Shown here: positions 15,312-21,880 of the stretch, piece by piece | Position numbering within the stretch: the first letter of the stretch is position 1 | Layout: each line of letters opens with the position of its first letter | Assembly (NCBI GenBank): GCA_028876035.1 | Contig: JAGWTK010000016.1 | Coordinates: forward strand, 1-21,880 | DNA: 21,880 nucleotides | Reading direction: 5' to 3' | From: Bacteroidota bacterium | GTDB taxonomy: Bacteria > Bacteroidota > Bacteroidia > Chitinophagales > Chitinophagaceae | The notes under the pieces: model-generated | Database searches by the model: none | Seen by the model: the letters and a program-made list of their open reading frames with translations, nothing else | Told to the model about the DNA's origin: nothing | Made by a program: the position numbers and the translations under genes

Positions 15312-15965
15312 TTATTTGGCTTTTTTCACGAAGTTTCGCTGGTAATATTTACAAGCGGGTTTCAATCCGCATGCACCGCATTTCGGGTTGCGTGCCACGC
15401 AAACATATCGTCCGTGCAAGATGATCCAGTGATGCGATTTGTGCACGAGTTCAGACGGTATGTATTTAACCAGCTGCTTCTCTGCGGCCAGCGGCGTTTT
15501 GGCGCCAACGGTCAGGCCGATGCGTGCAGACACTCGGAACACATGCGTATCCACCGCCATATTGGGTTGCTGGTCGATGACCGAAGTAATCACATTCGCC
15601 GTTTTCCTTCCCACACCTGGCAGTTTTACCAGTTCATCTACCGTCATCGGCACTTCGCTGGCGAAATCATTCACCAGCAGCCGCGCCATGCCCATCAGGT
15701 GTTTGGTTTTGTTGCCGGGATAAGAAATGCTTTTGATGAGGGGGAACAAATCATCGTAGCTTGCTTTGGCCAGGCTTTCCGGATCGGGATAACGTTCAAA
15801 AATGGCCGGTGTGGTCATGTTCACGCGTTTGTCGGTACACTGGGCCGACAATATAACGGAGACCAATAACTGAAACGGACTATCGTATATCAATTCAGTT
15901 TCTGCATCCGGTGTGTGCTCCTGGAAATAGCTGAGTACAAAATCAAAACGTTCTTTGCGGGTCAT
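15312..15965 (-). CDS. nth: Endonuclease III (DNA glycosylase/AP lyase)
   Basis: A 217-residue base-excision repair enzyme that removes oxidised pyrimidines and cuts the abasic site. The helix-hairpin-helix LPGVGRKTANV lies at 115-125 with catalytic Lys121. The catalytic Asp139 is in VDTHVFRVSARIG, and the 4Fe-4S loop is C-x6-C-x2-C-x5-C (Cys189, 196, 199, 205), so the protein is complete and its length is typical (E. coli Nth has 211). ATG 15963-15965 is the clear start. The upstream spacer toward the HD-domain gene is filled by two heptamer arrays, one beginning about 40 nt before the start codon. It is separate from its neighbours by function. Confidence 0.97.
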   Translation of the reverse strand: MTRKERFDFVLSYFQEHTPDAETELIYDSPFQLLVSVILSAQCTDKRVNMTTPAIFERYPDPESLAKASYDDLFPLIKSISYPGNKTKHLMGMARLLVNDFASEVPMTVDELVKLPGVGRKTANVITSVIDQQPNMAVDTHVFRVSARIGLTVGAKTPLAAEKQLVKYIPSELVHKSHHWIILHGRYVCVARNPKCGACGLKPACKYYQRNFVKKAK

Positions 15966-16005
15966 GTTACGGAGGAAAAATTCAATATTAAGACGAGAGG
16001 TGTTT

Positions 16006-16026
16006 AGTACGCAGTACTTAGTACAA
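16006..16026. repeat. Heptamer array C (core AGTAC)
   Basis: AGTAC occurs at 16006, 16013 and 16020, exactly 7 bp apart, with variable dinucleotides GC, TT and AA. It lies in the leader of the nth gene. Confidence 0.7.
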
Positions 16027-16069
16027 AGACCTTCCGCGTTTGTTCGCTAATTGTCTGTTGCTCTCTATA

Positions 16070-16138
16070 ACCACTAACCCCTTACCTCCTAGCCTTAGCC
16101 GTCACCTCCCAGCTTTTACCTCTGGCCTCTTACCCCCT
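16070..16138. repeat. Heptamer array D (core ACCYYT, ten units)
   Basis: Ten pyrimidine-rich units begin at 16070, 16077, 16084, 16091, 16097, 16104, 16111, 16118, 16125 and 16132. All are 7 bp except the 6-bp unit at 16091. Typical units are ACCCCTT, ACCTCCT and AGCCGTC. The same family occurs inverted in the array at 18723 and directly in the one at 21724. Confidence 0.85.
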
Positions 16139-16152
16139 CGACACAATAATGT

Positions 16153-16191
16153 ATTAGGTTGAGCCATCCTTTAACGTTGGCTCAACCTAAT
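16153..16191 (-). terminator. Perfect 14-bp inverted repeat across the HD-gene stop codon
   Basis: ATTAGGTTGAGCCA at 16153-16166 is the exact reverse complement of 16178-16191, with an 11-nt loop. The upstream arm (in minus-strand sense) encodes the last codons and the TGA stop at 16182-16184. No T run follows, so it is not a canonical intrinsic terminator; it may act as a terminator, a 3'-end stabiliser or an insulator against transcription from the other side. Confidence 0.6.
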
Positions 16192-16787
16192 TGTACGTCT
16201 TTTTGGTGTTCAATCACAAACGTAATCAACTCGTCCAGCGGCACATCAATACGCGAAACCGCATCATTGATATCCTCCCGGCTCACCTGCGCAGCAAACG
16301 CCAGGTTTTTGAGCTTCTTCAACACGCTTTTGGCATCCATGCCTTCGTAACGGGTCGGACGAATCAAGGCAGCGGCGTGGATAAAACCAGAAAGCTCATC
16401 AAAGGCATAGATCATCTTATCCATCTTGCTAACCGGCTCTACACCAAAATGCTTTGGGCCATGGGAAGCGATGCAGCGGATGATATCGGGATCGATATTC
16501 AGTTCTTCTAACTTTTCAATGATAACACGACAATGCGCATCGGGGTGCTTTTCCCAGTCGGCATCGTGCAACAAACCCGCCAGCTCCCATTTGCGTGCCG
16601 TGGTTTCGTCGACCCCTTCTTTTTCCAGGGCCCAGGCCTTCATCACCGCGGCTACCTGGTACATGTGCAGGCGCAGCCGTTCGTTCGGTACCCATTCCAC
16701 CAATAACTGCTGAGCATCTTCCAAACGCATGAGATGACCGGCATTGGCCGGGTCGCCAAACTGCTGGCGGTTGAGAAAGAGGGACAT
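16182..16787 (-). CDS. HD-domain protein (predicted metal-dependent phosphohydrolase)
   Basis: A 201-residue protein from ATG 16785-16787; a TTG two codons earlier is unlikely. The HD fold is marked by His41 (RLRLHMYQVA), LLHDADWEKHP at 72-82 with His74-Asp75, and His109 (CIASHG), a compact single-domain arrangement similar to the YedJ/YfbR-like or HDIG group. Proteins of this family hydrolyse nucleotides or other phosphoesters in the cytosol; the substrate cannot be told from sequence. It is divergent from korA with an 86-nt spacer holding a tandem 9-bp repeat. Its last codons lie inside a perfect inverted repeat. No partner gene suggests a pathway. Confidence 0.88.
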   Translation of the reverse strand: MSLFLNRQQFGDPANAGHLMRLEDAQQLLVEWVPNERLRLHMYQVAAVMKAWALEKEGVDETTARKWELAGLLHDADWEKHPDAHCRVIIEKLEELNIDPDIIRCIASHGPKHFGVEPVSKMDKMIYAFDELSGFIHAAALIRPTRYEGMDAKSVLKKLKNLAFAAQVSREDINDAVSRIDVPLDELITFVIEHQKDVQLG

Positions 16788-16808
16788 ATCCAATTAATTT
16801 ATCTGACG

Positions 16809-16826
16809 AAAATCAACAAAATCAAC
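16809..16826. repeat. Tandem 9-bp repeat AAAATCAAC (two copies)
   Basis: Exact copies at 16809-16817 and 16818-16826 lie in the 86-nt spacer between the divergent HD-domain and korA genes. It could be a binding site for a regulator of either gene, but it is A-rich and short. Confidence 0.4.
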
Positions 16827-16873
16827 TTTTCAGGCCATCTAAACTATATTATCTTGCAGTAATTTATCAAAAT

Positions 16874-18718
16874 ATGAGCAAGCACCAGGAAATATTAAAC
16901 GACGTCGTTATCAAATTCGCAGGCGATAGCGGCGATGGTATGCAGTTAACCGGCAGCCAGTTTACCAACAATACCGCATTGCTCGGGATTGATCTTGCCA
17001 CTTTTCCCGATTTCCCCGCAGAAATTCGCGCGCCCCAGGGTACACTTCCCGGCGTGAGCGGTTTTCAGCTTCGCTTCTCCAGCGATCGCATCTACACTCC
17101 CGGTGATGAATGCGACGTGTTGGTGGCGATGAATGCTGCGGCACTCAAGGCTAACCTGAAAGCCCTGAAGAAAGGAGGAAAAATTATTGCGAATACCGAT
17201 GGCTTCGACGCAAAAAACCTTCGCCTGGCCAATTATCCCGATGGCGTACATCCGCTCGAAGACAATAGCCTCGAAGGATATACTGTTTTCAAAATAGACG
17301 TGACGAAAATGACCCGGGAAGCCCTGAAGGATATTCCCATGGGCATGAAAGAAAAAGACCGTGCAAAAAACATGTTTGTACTGGGCTTTCTCTACTGGAT
17401 GTACAGTCGGGATATGGAAAATACCATCCAGTTCTTCAAAGAAAAGTTCGGTAAGAAACCGGAGATATACGAGAGCAATGTAAAAACCCTGCAGGCAGGT
17501 TACCACTTTGGTGAAACCACCGAAACTTTTTCTACTACTTACAAAGTAGAAAAAGCCAAAATGCAGCCGGGTGTGTACCGCAGTATCATGGGCAACCAAA
17601 GCACCGCCTATGGTTTGATCGCCGCTTCGCAAAAAAGCGGACTGCCCCTGTTCCTTGGTTCTTACCCGATCACCCCTGCATCTGATATTTTGCATGAACT
17701 GAGTCGCTATAAAAACTTTGGCGTAAAAACCTTCCAGGCAGAAGATGAAATCGCTGCTATTTCTTCGGCCATCGGCGCTTCCTATGGCGGCAGCCTCGCG
17801 GTAACAACTACCTCCGGACCAGGAATGGCGCTGAAAGCAGAAGCAATGGGCCTGGCGGTAATGATGGAAATACCGCTTCTTATCATTGATGTGCAAAGAG
17901 GCGGACCTTCTACGGGCCTGCCTACAAAAACAGAACAAAGCGATCTCCTGCAAGCTTACTACGGCCGCAATGGCGAATGTCCCATGCCGGTAATATCCGC
18001 ATCTACCCCCAGCGACTGTTTTGAAACGGTATACGAAGCTGCGCGGATTTCCGTACAACACATGACCCCGGTGATCTTTTTGAGTGATGGTTATATCGCC
18101 AATGGCGCTGAACCATGGAAATTTCCTGCTGAAGCAGACCTACCTCCGATCGAGGTGAAATTCAAAACGGAACTGGGTGACGGTGAAACGACTTTCAAAC
18201 CCTACCTGCGCGACGAGAAACTGGCCCGCCCCTGGGCTGTTCCGGGAACCAAAGCACTCGAACACCGCATTGGTGGTATCGAAAAACAAAACATCACCGG
18301 TAATGTCAACTACGAACCGGAGAACCACCAGCTGATGGTGAAGATTCGACAGGAAAAAGTGGACAAGATCGCCGACTATATCCCCGAACAGCAGCTCGAC
18401 AGCGGCCCGGAGAAAGGAAAAATTCTCGTCCTGGGCTGGGGTTCTACCTACGGTGCAATCAAAAGCGCTGTAGCGGAATTACAGTCACAAGGCCATGCGG
18501 TAAGCCATGCGCATATCCGTTATCTCCGCCCCTTCCCGAAAAACCTGGGCAGTATCATCGCCAATTTTGAACAGGTGCTGGTGCCGGAAATCAATAACGG
18601 ACAACTCATTAAAATCATCCGCGACGTTTATTTCACCGACGCCAAAGCCTATAACAAGATCATGGGCGTGCCAATTACCAAGTCGGAGATGCTGGACGTG
18701 ATTAAGAAGATGCTTTAA
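16874..18718 (+). CDS. korA: 2-oxoacid:ferredoxin oxidoreductase, fused gamma-alpha subunit
   Basis: A 614-residue subunit that joins the gamma domain (about 10-200, KFAGDSGDGMQLTG at 14-27) to the alpha, pyrimidine-binding domain (about 230-600). Alpha-domain landmarks are YPITPASD at 264-271, FQAEDEIAA at 287-295 and GGPSTGLPTKTEQ at 343-355. With a separate beta subunit, which binds thiamine diphosphate and a 4Fe-4S cluster, it would interconvert 2-oxoglutarate (or a similar 2-oxoacid) and acyl-CoA with ferredoxin. The layout and length fit aerobic Bacteroidota KorA. The start is ATG 16874. The beta gene, normally next door, is not here: the stop is followed within 4 nt by a heptamer array and then an unrelated gene. 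The substrate is assigned by family resemblance only. Confidence 0.93.
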   Translation: MSKHQEILNDVVIKFAGDSGDGMQLTGSQFTNNTALLGIDLATFPDFPAEIRAPQGTLPGVSGFQLRFSSDRIYTPGDECDVLVAMNAAALKANLKALKKGGKIIANTDGFDAKNLRLANYPDGVHPLEDNSLEGYTVFKIDVTKMTREALKDIPMGMKEKDRAKNMFVLGFLYWMYSRDMENTIQFFKEKFGKKPEIYESNVKTLQAGYHFGETTETFSTTYKVEKAKMQPGVYRSIMGNQSTAYGLIAASQKSGLPLFLGSYPITPASDILHELSRYKNFGVKTFQAEDEIAAISSAIGASYGGSLAVTTTSGPGMALKAEAMGLAVMMEIPLLIIDVQRGGPSTGLPTKTEQSDLLQAYYGRNGECPMPVISASTPSDCFETVYEAARISVQHMTPVIFLSDGYIANGAEPWKFPAEADLPPIEVKFKTELGDGETTFKPYLRDEKLARPWAVPGTKALEHRIGGIEKQNITGNVNYEPENHQLMVKIRQEKVDKIADYIPEQQLDSGPEKGKILVLGWGSTYGAIKSAVAELQSQGHAVSHAHIRYLRPFPKNLGSIIANFEQVLVPEINNGQLIKIIRDVYFTDAKAYNKIMGVPITKSEMLDVIKKML

Positions 18719-18722
18719 TACT

Positions 18723-18750
18723 GGTAAGAGGTAAGGGGTAAGAGGCGGGC
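18723..18750. repeat. Heptamer array E (core GGTAAGR)
   Basis: Units begin at 18723, 18730, 18737 and 18744: GGTAAGA, GGTAAGG, GGTAAGA, then a diverged GGCGGGC. This is the reverse complement of the ACCYYTT family in arrays D and H. It starts 4 nt after the korA stop codon. Confidence 0.8.
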
Positions 18751-18825
18751 GGATGTCATGAGAAAATGCAGACGCAAAAAACTGCCTCCTTCTGTAGTTT
18801 AGCGCATCATTTCTAAGCAAGATCT

Positions 18826-18860
18826 GCTAACAGCCAAAAGCTAACGGCTAATGGCTTTTC
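18826..18860. repeat. Heptamer array F (core GCYAAYN)
   Basis: Five units begin at 18826, 18833, 18840, 18847 and 18854 (GCTAACA, GCCAAAA, GCTAACG, GCTAATG, GCTTTTC). A sixth GCTT unit at 18882 is still in 7-bp phase after a gap. A 6-bp inverted repeat, GGTTAA/TTAACC (18862-18867, 18875-18880), sits in the gap. Confidence 0.8.
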
Positions 18861-18905
18861 GGGTTAACGAGGCCTTAACCAGCTTCGTCCTTAGCTTGCA
18901 CTCGC

Positions 18906-19307
18906 TTGAGAACCTGCCTGCTCATATTTACCTGCTTTAGCCTGGTTGTATCGGGTATTGTGATGCCGTATGCCGACTTCACCGATACCAGCGCTGTAAA
19001 ATTGCTCTACCACTCCCTGCAACAAGAAGACAACGATCTCGATTTGGCAGAATTCGTCGGCGATAAATTACTGGGACTGGGTGAGCTTTTTGAAAATGAC
19101 GACGCCGATCAGCCCTGCCAGGACTCCCACCACAATACCCCGCCCATCGCCATTCAGATCCAGGCGGGAAGTTTGATCTGCAATGAATGTTGTGTTCGCG
19201 CTACCGCGATGGTTGAACTACCGATCGAACAACTTTCTATCTTCATCGACAATAAATTTGCACGCAAGCTGCCTGTATCCATTTTCCATCCGCCGTCCCT
19301 GGCTTGA
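18906..19307 (+). CDS. Small exported protein of unknown function upstream of a TonB receptor
   Basis: A 133-residue frame beginning with TTG at 18906; there is an upstream in-frame stop at 18876-18878 and no ATG before residue 20. That TTG gives a hydrophobic signal-like segment (CLLIFTCFSLVVSGIVMPYA), which supports it. The mature part has an acidic middle (LQQEDNDLDLAEF, LFENDDADQ), His75-His76, Cys71, Cys92, Cys95 and Cys96 (CNECC), and a C-terminal IFHPPSLA. Small exported proteins ending in a PP motif and encoded just before TonB receptors recur in Bacteroidota. From memory they resemble the loosely defined HYC_CC_PP group, but the HYC motif is not seen here. The Cys/His content allows metal binding. 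The TonB gene follows after 123 nt on the same strand. The function is unknown. Confidence 0.65.
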   Translation: MRTCLLIFTCFSLVVSGIVMPYADFTDTSAVKLLYHSLQQEDNDLDLAEFVGDKLLGLGELFENDDADQPCQDSHHNTPPIAIQIQAGSLICNECCVRATAMVELPIEQLSIFIDNKFARKLPVSIFHPPSLA

Positions 19308-19430
19308 GGTAACCGATTCATCAGATATATTTCGATAGAAACAGCACAGAGTCTGTACGCAAACTTTTTTATTACAGGCGCCAGCCAATAACCGTATTCC
19401 GGTTGTTGGACTGCGTTCAACATATTTCGC

Positions 19431-21599
19431 ATGAAACAACTACTTATCATAACGTTCTGCAGTATGCTCATTGGCCGGACCGCATCTGCACAAAATTCCA
19501 TCCGATTCATCGTAAAAGATAGCAGCAACCAGGCTGCATTAACCGGCGTTTCAGTAACCCTGCCCAACCAAAAAGGCGCTACCAGCAATAGCGATGGAAT
19601 GGTAGTCATTAATAATTTGCCGGCTGGATCCTGGTCATTTGTCTTTACCCACGTTGGCTATCGTCCCCAAACAGCCGTATTCGCTTTACCCCTGGCTCAT
19701 CCCGATTCTATTTACAGCATTTATTTAGCCAGTGAAGAAAAGGTAATGGAAGATGTGGTGATCATCGCTTCTTCACGCACCAATTCCCGGCTCGAAAACC
19801 TTGCAACAAAAGTAGAAGTCATCGGTGCTGAAGAAATGATGGAAGAGAACGGTATTAAACCAGGCAATATCGCCAGCATACTGGGAGATATCGCCGGCAT
19901 ACAGCTGCAGCAAACTTCCGCAGCAACGGGCAATGCCGATATGCGGATACAGGGACTTCAGGGAAAATACACACAAATCCTGCGAGATGGCCTGCCACTG
20001 TTTGGTGGTTACTCCGGCAGCTTCGGCATCTTACAAATTCCACCGCTCGACTTAAAACAAGTTGAAATTGTAAAAGGCGCGAGCTCTACCCTGTACGGCG
20101 GGGGCGCCATCGCCGGCATGATCAACCTGATTTCCAAAACACCAAAAGAAGGAAGTCCGGAAAGAAGCCTTACACTCAATACCTCTACCCTGAACGAATC
20201 CAACCTCAACGCATTTTTTTCCAACCGCAAAGGAAAGCTCGGCTACACCTTCTTCGGCGGTGGGAATTATCAACGCGCGGTAGATGTAAACAAAGATGGC
20301 TTCAGCGATGTACCCGATCTGAAAAGCTTTTTCCTGCACCCGCGGTTTTTCATCTACCCCAATAAAGACAATACCATTGCCATTGGCATCACCAGCAATT
20401 ACGAAGATCGCCGCGGCGGCGATATGCAGGTATTGCATGCTAGCCATGATGCGCTTCATCAATTCTATATAACGAATAAAACATTCCGCAATACGCTCGA
20501 CGCAGAATGGACGCATACCATCAACAAAGATGCAAAGCTGGTTATCAAGGGTACAGCCAGCCAGTTCAACCGCGATGTGGTTACCAATGTATTTGGTATG
20601 AAAGCCAGGCAGGTTTCTTATTTCACCGAGGCGGATTATATCCTGAAAAAAGGCAAACACGATCTCGTTGCGGGCATCAATGTAACGGGAGAAGATTTTC
20701 GAAAGAAGCAGCCCGACAGTACACTCATCAATAACTACAACTACAACACGATTGGATTTTTTGTGCAGGACGACTGGAAACTTACCCCGAAATTCACGCT
20801 GCAGTCCGGCCTTCGCTACGACTACCACAATGTGTATGGATCGTTCGTGTTACCGCGCGTTTCGATGTTGTACAAGATCAGTCCGGCCTTCACCTCACGC
20901 CTGGGCGGTGGACTTGGTTACAAAATTCCGACCGTGTTCAGCAGTGAGATCGACGAACGCGATTACCCGCTGCTACAACCATTGCAGGGCGTAGAGGCAG
21001 AAAGATCGCTGGGCGCAAACTGGGATCTGAATTTTCATAAAAAATTCGGGGCCATCGACCTCACCATCAACCAGTCATTCTTTGTTACCCGCATCAATCA
21101 CCCGGTCATCAACACAACAACGGCCAATGCCATCAGCTTCAGCAATGCCGGCAATGCCCTGCAAACAAAAGGCTACGAAAGCTATGTGCAGCTGCATGTG
21201 GATGCGTTGGAGGTATACCTGGGTTATGTGCATACCGACGCGCGAAAGCTCTATGATCCGGCTTTACCTTATCTCAGTTTGAGTGCAAAAAATAAATTTG
21301 CTTCTGTACTGGCCTATGAATTTTCTTCCCGCTTCAGAGCTGGTATTGAAGCGGCCACTACCGGGCGGCAGTACCTCGATGATGGAACAACTACACCTGC
21401 TTATCTTTTCGCAGCCGCGATGATGCGCTATTCCATCGGTAAACTCATATTCGTGCTGAATTGTGAGAACCTGTTCGACTACCGCCAAACCCGCCAGGAA
21501 TCGATCCTGCTTGGATCATTAACCAATCCGGGATTCAAACAGCTCTGGGCACCGATTGATGGGAGGGTCATCAATCTTAGTATGATGATCAAATGGTGA
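19431..21599 (+). CDS. TonB-dependent receptor with N-terminal carboxypeptidase-regulatory-like domain
   Basis: A 722-residue outer-membrane active transporter energised by TonB-ExbBD. It has a signal peptide at 1-20 (ending RTASA-Q), a CarboxypepD_reg-like beta-sandwich at about 23-103, a short DVVI stretch near 108 as possible TonB box, a plug at about 115-238 (LRDGLPLF, VEIVKGASSTLYGGGAIAG) and a 22-strand-type barrel from about 245 to the terminal aromatic Trp722 (INLSMMIKW). Its length is that of a siderophore/metal/vitamin-type receptor, shorter than SusC proteins, and no SusD follows, so glycan import is unlikely. The substrate is not identifiable; the Cys/His-bearing small gene just upstream hints at a metal or metal chelate (inference). 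No Fur-like box was recognised in the 123-nt leader. Confidence 0.94.
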   Translation: MKQLLIITFCSMLIGRTASAQNSIRFIVKDSSNQAALTGVSVTLPNQKGATSNSDGMVVINNLPAGSWSFVFTHVGYRPQTAVFALPLAHPDSIYSIYLASEEKVMEDVVIIASSRTNSRLENLATKVEVIGAEEMMEENGIKPGNIASILGDIAGIQLQQTSAATGNADMRIQGLQGKYTQILRDGLPLFGGYSGSFGILQIPPLDLKQVEIVKGASSTLYGGGAIAGMINLISKTPKEGSPERSLTLNTSTLNESNLNAFFSNRKGKLGYTFFGGGNYQRAVDVNKDGFSDVPDLKSFFLHPRFFIYPNKDNTIAIGITSNYEDRRGGDMQVLHASHDALHQFYITNKTFRNTLDAEWTHTINKDAKLVIKGTASQFNRDVVTNVFGMKARQVSYFTEADYILKKGKHDLVAGINVTGEDFRKKQPDSTLINNYNYNTIGFFVQDDWKLTPKFTLQSGLRYDYHNVYGSFVLPRVSMLYKISPAFTSRLGGGLGYKIPTVFSSEIDERDYPLLQPLQGVEAERSLGANWDLNFHKKFGAIDLTINQSFFVTRINHPVINTTTANAISFSNAGNALQTKGYESYVQLHVDALEVYLGYVHTDARKLYDPALPYLSLSAKNKFASVLAYEFSSRFRAGIEAATTGRQYLDDGTTTPAYLFAAAMMRYSIGKLIFVLNCENLFDYRQTRQESILLGSLTNPGFKQLWAPIDGRVINLSMMIKW

Positions 21600-21604
21600 T
21601 CGAC

Positions 21605-21625
21605 AGTTTAAAGGTTTAAGGTTCT
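21605..21625. repeat. Heptamer array G (core AGGTTTA)
   Basis: Three units begin at 21605, 21612 and 21619 (AGTTTAA, AGGTTTA, AGGTTCT), starting 5 nt after the TonB receptor stop codon. A two-unit trace of the same pattern, GGTTAAA then GGTTTAT, is at 7149-7162. Confidence 0.6.
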
Positions 21626-21723
21626 CCTGTGCAACTTCTTGCGTTAGGTACTGCCTGCTTGCATTGCTGTAGTGCAGTTACAACATATTATTGAACAGGC
21701 TCCTGATTATGTCATTTGCGCCT

Positions 21724-21758
21724 ACCTTTAACCCCTTACCGTCTACCGCATGCCGAAT
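21724..21758. repeat. Heptamer array H (core ACCNNNN)
   Basis: Five units begin at 21724, 21731, 21738, 21745 and 21752 (ACCTTTA, ACCCCTT, ACCGTCT, ACCGCAT, GCCGAAT). It belongs to the same family as array D and, inverted, array E. Confidence 0.8.
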
Positions 21759-21765
21759 TGAAAGG

Positions 21766-21814
21766 ACTTAATACTTAGAACTTACTACTTATTACTTCAA
21801 CCCCTCGCCCCTAA
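21766..21814. repeat. Heptamer array I (core ACTT, then CCCCT)
   Basis: ACTT occurs at 21766, 21773, 21780, 21787 and 21794, exactly every 7 bp, followed by AAT, AGA, ACT, ATT and CAA. Two further in-phase units, CCCCTCG and CCCCTAA, begin at 21801 and 21808. The array ends 23 nt before the next start codon. Confidence 0.9.
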
Positions 21815-21825
21815 CCATGTTTCCG

Positions 21826-21833
21826 TATCTTCG
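21826..21833 (+). promoter_or_regulatory. Possible -7 box (TATCTTCG) before the last gene
   Basis: TATCTTCG matches the Bacteroidota -7 consensus TAnnTTTG with one mismatch and ends 4 nt before the ATG at 21838, which would make the transcript nearly leaderless. No good -33 TTG is found at the right distance. Confidence 0.25.
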
Positions 21834-21837
21834 CCGC

Positions 21838-21880
21838 ATGGAAGCACTGGTTCAGCAAATAGAGGATTATAAAAAGGAAA
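21838..21880 (+). CDS. N-terminal fragment, possibly phenylalanine--tRNA ligase alpha subunit
   Basis: ATG at 21838 opens a frame that runs to the right edge and reads MEALVQQIEDYKKE. This start resembles the coiled-coil N-terminus of PheS in Chitinophagaceae (MEALLxxIExYKKEI-like, from memory), the subunit that carries the catalytic core of phenylalanyl-tRNA synthetase. Only 14 residues are present, so the name is a suggestion. The gene is preceded by three heptamer arrays. Confidence 0.45.
   Translation, partial: MEALVQQIEDYKKE

Noticed and set aside
16070..16138. Array D considered as a CRISPR or minisatellite with spacers
   Set aside because: Units are 7 bp with no 25-40 bp repeat/spacer structure and no cas genes are present.
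16840..16873. TATCTTGC before korA as a -7 promoter box
   Set aside because: It does not fit TAnnTTTG without a gap, and no -33 element is correctly placed.
16946..18061. A 371-codon open frame antisense to korA
   Set aside because: No motifs, rich in residues typical of antisense frames, fully inside a conserved gene on the other strand.
18862..18880. GGTTAA/TTAACC hairpin as a korA terminator
   Set aside because: The stem is only 6 bp and A-T rich with no T run; it is 140 nt past the stop codon.
20052..20828. A 258-codon open frame antisense to the TonB receptor gene
   Set aside because: Lies within the barrel-coding part of a clear gene; no independent support.

Overview
The window reads as a piece of a Bacteroidota chromosome, most likely family Chitinophagaceae. 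The signs are an ECF sigma factor translationally coupled to an inner-membrane/beta-barrel regulator-like protein, a TonB-dependent receptor with an N-terminal carboxypeptidase-like domain, a fused GH3/serine-hydrolase lipid-free secreted enzyme, a MutL of the MADIIQLLPDNIANQIAAGEV type, and weak or absent Shine-Dalgarno sequences. I see no rRNA, tRNA, insertion sequence, phage gene or CRISPR array. Sixteen complete protein genes and two edge-truncated ones cover nearly all of the sequence.

Layout. Positions 1-3197 (minus strand): start of an unknown protein cut by the window edge, a short-chain dehydrogenase, a membrane-anchored glutathione peroxidase and a class 3-like aldehyde dehydrogenase. 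Positions 3310-7082: a polysaccharide deacetylase (plus) converging, with overlapping stop codons, on a large secreted GH3 glucosaminidase/beta-lactamase-fold fusion that probably recycles muropeptides. Positions 7237-9111: mutL (plus, TTG start). Positions 9121-11459 (minus): ECF sigma factor and its coupled membrane/beta-barrel partner. Positions 11696-15206 (minus): a PBP4-type lipoprotein DD-carboxypeptidase, an arginase-fold protein with a damaged metal site, and an exported beta-barrel-like protein, with tandem terminators at the end. Positions 15312-16787 (minus): endonuclease III and an HD-domain protein. Positions 16874-21599 (plus): the fused gamma-alpha subunit of a 2-oxoacid:ferredoxin oxidoreductase, a small exported Cys-containing protein and a TonB receptor. 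A new gene, probably pheS, begins at 21838.

The most unusual content is not a gene. Four intergenic spacers (859-1016, 15966-16181, 18719-18905, 21600-21837) are built largely from degenerate tandem arrays with a strict 7-bp period. I count nine arrays and about 48 units. Each array has its own conserved core (for example GACT+NNN or ACTT+NNN) and variable remaining bases, and every one of these spacers holds two or three different core families. One array supplies the last five codons and the stop codon of the glutathione peroxidase gene; another ends 3 nt from the start codon of the dehydrogenase. They resemble in style, not in sequence, the heptameric STRR repeats of cyanobacteria. I do not know a described function for them in this phylum.

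Other points to check: the absence of any usable ATG for mutL, the sigma factor and the small pre-TonB gene; loss of endonuclease motifs in MutL; korA without korB beside it; and a perfect 14-bp inverted repeat spanning the stop codon of the HD-domain gene.
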